DNA of 64,000 nucleotides, taken from assembly GCA_963580455.1 (NCBI GenBank), contig OY756958.1:28222501-28286500 (forward strand), in the 5' to 3' direction. Made by a program: the position numbers and the translations under genes. This DNA is from Euonymus europaeus (Eukaryota; Streptophyta; Magnoliopsida; Celastrales; Celastraceae). The notes under the pieces were generated by a model. That model saw only the letters and a program-made list of their open reading frames with translations. It was not told where the DNA came from and ran no database searches. Positions 61,197 to 64,000 of the stretch are shown here, in pieces (within the stretch, counting starts at the first letter, position 1; each line of letters starts with the position of its first letter).

Positions 61197-62174
61197 CGAT
61201 CCTTAATTTTATCTCTTGAAGCATAATTTGTGAAAAAAAATCAACAAAACGTGTTGAAATAATTTTGTGCTTGACTTACACATGGATCTCTTTATGCATT
61301 TCTGTAATAATATATTTCCCATCAATTATTGGTATAGTAATAGTATAATTGATTCTATATTCATCTGCGATTGTGATAGTGAATTTCTAAAAACCTGGAG
61401 AATGGGAAAAATTAGTCATATCCACACAAATTTTATATTTTAGAAGAAAAGACACAAAAATCGTATAAAAAAAGGCATAAAATACCCAGAAAAGAAAGTA
61501 AAATGAAATAAACGCAAGCGCAAATTAACGTGAACCCAGAAAGTTGGAATTTTTTGAAATAAAGGAAAAATAGAAGGGAAAAAAGTCGGTATTATTGTTT
61601 GGCATTATATGAAGAAGAAGAAGCTTGCAAGCAACTGAATATCTACGTGTCCACACTCTCTGGATTTTGCCCGAGTATTTCACCTAGTTTTCTGCAGAAA
61701 ATATCGACATTCCGATGAACCTTAGTTTCACAGGCTGAAGGTAAAGTTCGTCTTGCGATTTTTTGAATATTCTTAGTAATCTCTCATGAATTTGTGTCTT
61801 ACTGATCTGTTCAGAGGTGGGTGTGATCGTTTTGCAATTTATTGTAAATAGGGTTTTGCATGAGTTGATCGAAAATATGTATTTCTCATAGCTTGTTGTT
61901 TATGCTTAATAAATTTGTCGTTCAGCTATGTAGGGTTGCCTGGAAATGATGGAAAAGATTAACAAATTTAGCTATTCTTGATTGGTTTGCACTTACGCTG
62001 GATCTGTTGTCATATTTAGAGATTTCTTTAGATTTTGGAGAGACAAATGAAGCATTAAAATTCTAATAACAGTTGCTTGCTTGTCTTCCATCTTATTTGC
62101 CACCGAGCAAGGGTTTGAATCTGTACTAAAATTCTGTCTTTTGGTTGATCAATTACAGAAAACGGTTTCCGGGC
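61197..62174. other. Promoter and leader of pheophytinase
   Basis: A likely 5' leader intron runs from GGCTGAAG|GTAAAG (donor at 61741) to AATTACAG (ending 62158), placing the start codon 17 bp into the second exon. The sequence upstream of about 61600 is AT-rich promoter. A GAAGAAGAAGAAG run lies near 61610. Confidence 0.5.
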
Positions 62175-63629
62175 ATGGAAGTTTTCTCATACAATTTCAC
62201 ACCATGCTGTCAAGTTGTCAACTCAAGCTCGAAATTGGTTGAGAAAACCTATTTTTCTCACCAATCAAAGCTCCCTCCTATTGGAAAATTTAGGATTCTG
62301 TGTTCTAGCATCGATTCCAGAAGTGGGTCTTTACGTTTTTCAAAAACTAGTAAGCTTTACTTGAAGAATACGAACAATAGTGAAGGTTCTAGGGCCGTCA
62401 ATGCCCTTGGAGGGTCTAAAACTATTAATTTGAAGGCATCGAGTGGAAGGTACGATGGATATGTGATTGATGGTGAACAGGGTACAAGTATTTCGGAGAG
62501 TGGGGAATCAGTCTCTAAGGTTTTGATTCAAGGACTGCCAGATGAATCCAGTGGCGAGTGTTGTGCTTCTGTAAGTAGTTCTTTTTGGGAGTGGAAGCCT
62601 AAACTTACTGTGCATTATGAAAAAGCTGGATGTGAGAATGTGAAGTCACCACCAGTGCTGTTTCTTCCTGGATTTGGTGTCGGCTCCTTTCATTATGAGA
62701 AGCAATTGAAGGATTTAGGCCGTGATTATAGAGTCTGGGCAATTGATTTTCTTGGGCAGGGTATGTCATTGCCAAATGAGGATCCCACTCCACGATCCAA
62801 GGAAAATGTTGTTTCTGCAGAGGAGGATATGTTATGGGGCTTCGGAGAGGAAACTGAAACTTGGGCTAATGAGCTTGTTTACTCAATCGATTTATGGCAG
62901 GATCAAGTTTGCAATTTCATAGAACAGGTTTTAATTGTTTCCTGTGCTCCAATTTTTACAGCATGCTGGCATCATTTATAGTGATTGGTGCCTTGTTGAT
63001 ATATGATTACTGCTTAATCTATCCAATTTGGTGTTTGTTTATATATCTACTAAACTCGTCTGAAGGGATTTGAAAAGGTGATAAATTTTGCATCATGTAA
63101 CTTAGTCTATTTCAGTATGGGTTGTACTTTTAAAAATATAGGTGCGCAAAGAAGTTTGAAAGGATTTCAGCATACCGGAACAGAATGTGAAGTAACTTGC
63201 TCTCGTCCTTCAATCCCTGTCCTTGCCCTCGTTAAATTTTGGGTGAATCGGAGTTTCGTTAATTATGAAAATCAACATCATCTATCTGTTATTTATGTCT
63301 TATCATTATATTAAAAACATAATTAGGCATTTTTTTTCCAGATGAATGAATTACCAAGTAAGTCTATAAACTGCCCAAATTACTCTAGTTCTTCCTTCAC
63401 AGGTCATCGGCGAACCGGTTTATATTGTGGGGAACTCACTAGGAGGATTTGTTGCTTTATACTTTGGAGCATGCCACCCTGAATTGGTGAAGGGTGTTAC
63501 ATTGCTTAATGCAACCCCTTTTTGGGGTATTTTGCCTAATCCTACACGATCTCCGCAACTGGCTCGGATGTTAGCATGGTCAGGAACGTTTCCTTTATCC
63601 GAAGGTGTGAGAAAGCTCACAGAACTCCT
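62175..63629 (+). CDS. PPH: Pheophytinase, chloroplastic (5' half; gene continues past the window)
   Basis: This chloroplast alpha/beta-hydrolase removes phytol from pheophytin during chlorophyll breakdown in senescence. Exons 62175–62927 and 63403–63629 are visible. The second ends in phase 2 at CT|GTAAGT, so the rest lies right of the window. The N-terminal part (MEVFSYNFTPCCQVVNSSSK) is Ser-rich like a transit peptide. FWEWKPKLTVHYEKAGCENV, VLFLPGFGVGSFHYEKQLKD and LGRDYRVWAIDFLGQGMSLP are diagnostic of PPH. The nucleophile elbow VGNSLGGFVALYFG places Ser263 as the catalytic serine, matching the GNSLGG motif of PPH. The ATG at 62175 is the first in frame after the leader intron. Confidence 0.95.
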
Positions 63630-64000
63630 GTAAGTTTTGATTGTTAAGTACATAGGACCTCATTTTTCATAGTCTTTCAAGTCAAATGCCAATTTATTCA
63701 ATTGAAGTATTTTCTCTGAAAAATGGAAAATCGGTGTCCTCTATTTATTTGGAAAATGGAAATGTTAAAAATTTAATTAGAAGCCTTTACTTTGGCCATT
63801 CCACTACAAGCAAAGGAAGGAGGAAAAAGATGAAAATAATGGGAATGTCAAGAGTTGGGACAATCTTAGAACTTTAAAGATTTAGTAACTTTTACATTAA
63901 AAGGATCAACCTATTGAATTTGTTCTGATTTTTTTAATGGAAAACAATCTTTTGCATTTGTGTCATCTAAGGCCATTGATGTTTTAATCAAACTGGTACA
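63630..64000 (+). other. Pheophytinase intron 2 (incomplete)
   Basis: This is AT-rich intronic sequence following the GTAAGT donor. The next exon is not reached before the window ends. Confidence 0.7.

Overview
This window is nuclear DNA from a flowering plant, most likely a eudicot. The genes have GT–AG introns and AT-rich spacers, and the proteins are typical plant families: PHT1 phosphate transporter, LRR receptor-like kinase, type IIB Ca2+-ATPase, ATG18, pheophytinase and a COP1-interacting-protein homologue. I joined exons by hand on splice dinucleotides and codon phase. Every gene whose two ends lie inside the window gave an uninterrupted reading frame. The species cannot be named from the sequence alone.

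Layout. 0–6 kb: the 3' end of an S6K-like AGC kinase (+), a PHT1 phosphate transporter (-) with a P1BS site upstream, and an LRR receptor-like pseudokinase (-). 6–16 kb: spacer with a decayed LINE 3' end, ribosomal protein L10 (-) with telo-box and site II promoter elements, and a spacer with two tRNA-like (SINE-type) elements. 14.5–20 kb: QCR8 (-) and cytosolic glyoxalase II (+), divergently arranged with only 353 bp between start codons. 21–28 kb: a GNAT acetyltransferase of the plant SNAT2 type (-) and ATG18a (+), whose second and third introns each hold a solo LTR of one family in opposite orientation with perfect 5-bp target duplications. 28–33 kb: a quinone-oxidoreductase-like MDR protein (-), a gene relic (+) and a C2-domain protein with a proline-rich tail (-). 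33–39 kb: a ten-exon CIP7-like gene (-). 39–42.7 kb: spacer with Harbinger-like and hAT-like inverted-repeat elements. 42.7–49 kb: a small conserved plant protein of unknown function (+) and an ACA-type Ca2+-ATPase (-). 50–60 kb: a 14-exon class 3 (diacylglycerol-type) lipase (+). 60–64 kb: an approximately 0.8-kb element with about 80-bp terminal inverted repeats, then the 5' half of pheophytinase (+), which runs off the window.

The genes are unrelated housekeeping and regulatory functions rather than a cluster or pathway; no operon-like or defence-system arrangement is present. I found no convincing previously undescribed biological system. The most useful observations are structural: the paired solo LTRs in ATG18a, the compact QCR8/GLX2-2 divergent promoter, the P1BS site of the phosphate transporter, a possible N-truncated start in the Ca2+-ATPase, a frame-preserving micro-exon pair in the CIP7-like gene, and several short non-autonomous transposons whose ends can be read directly.
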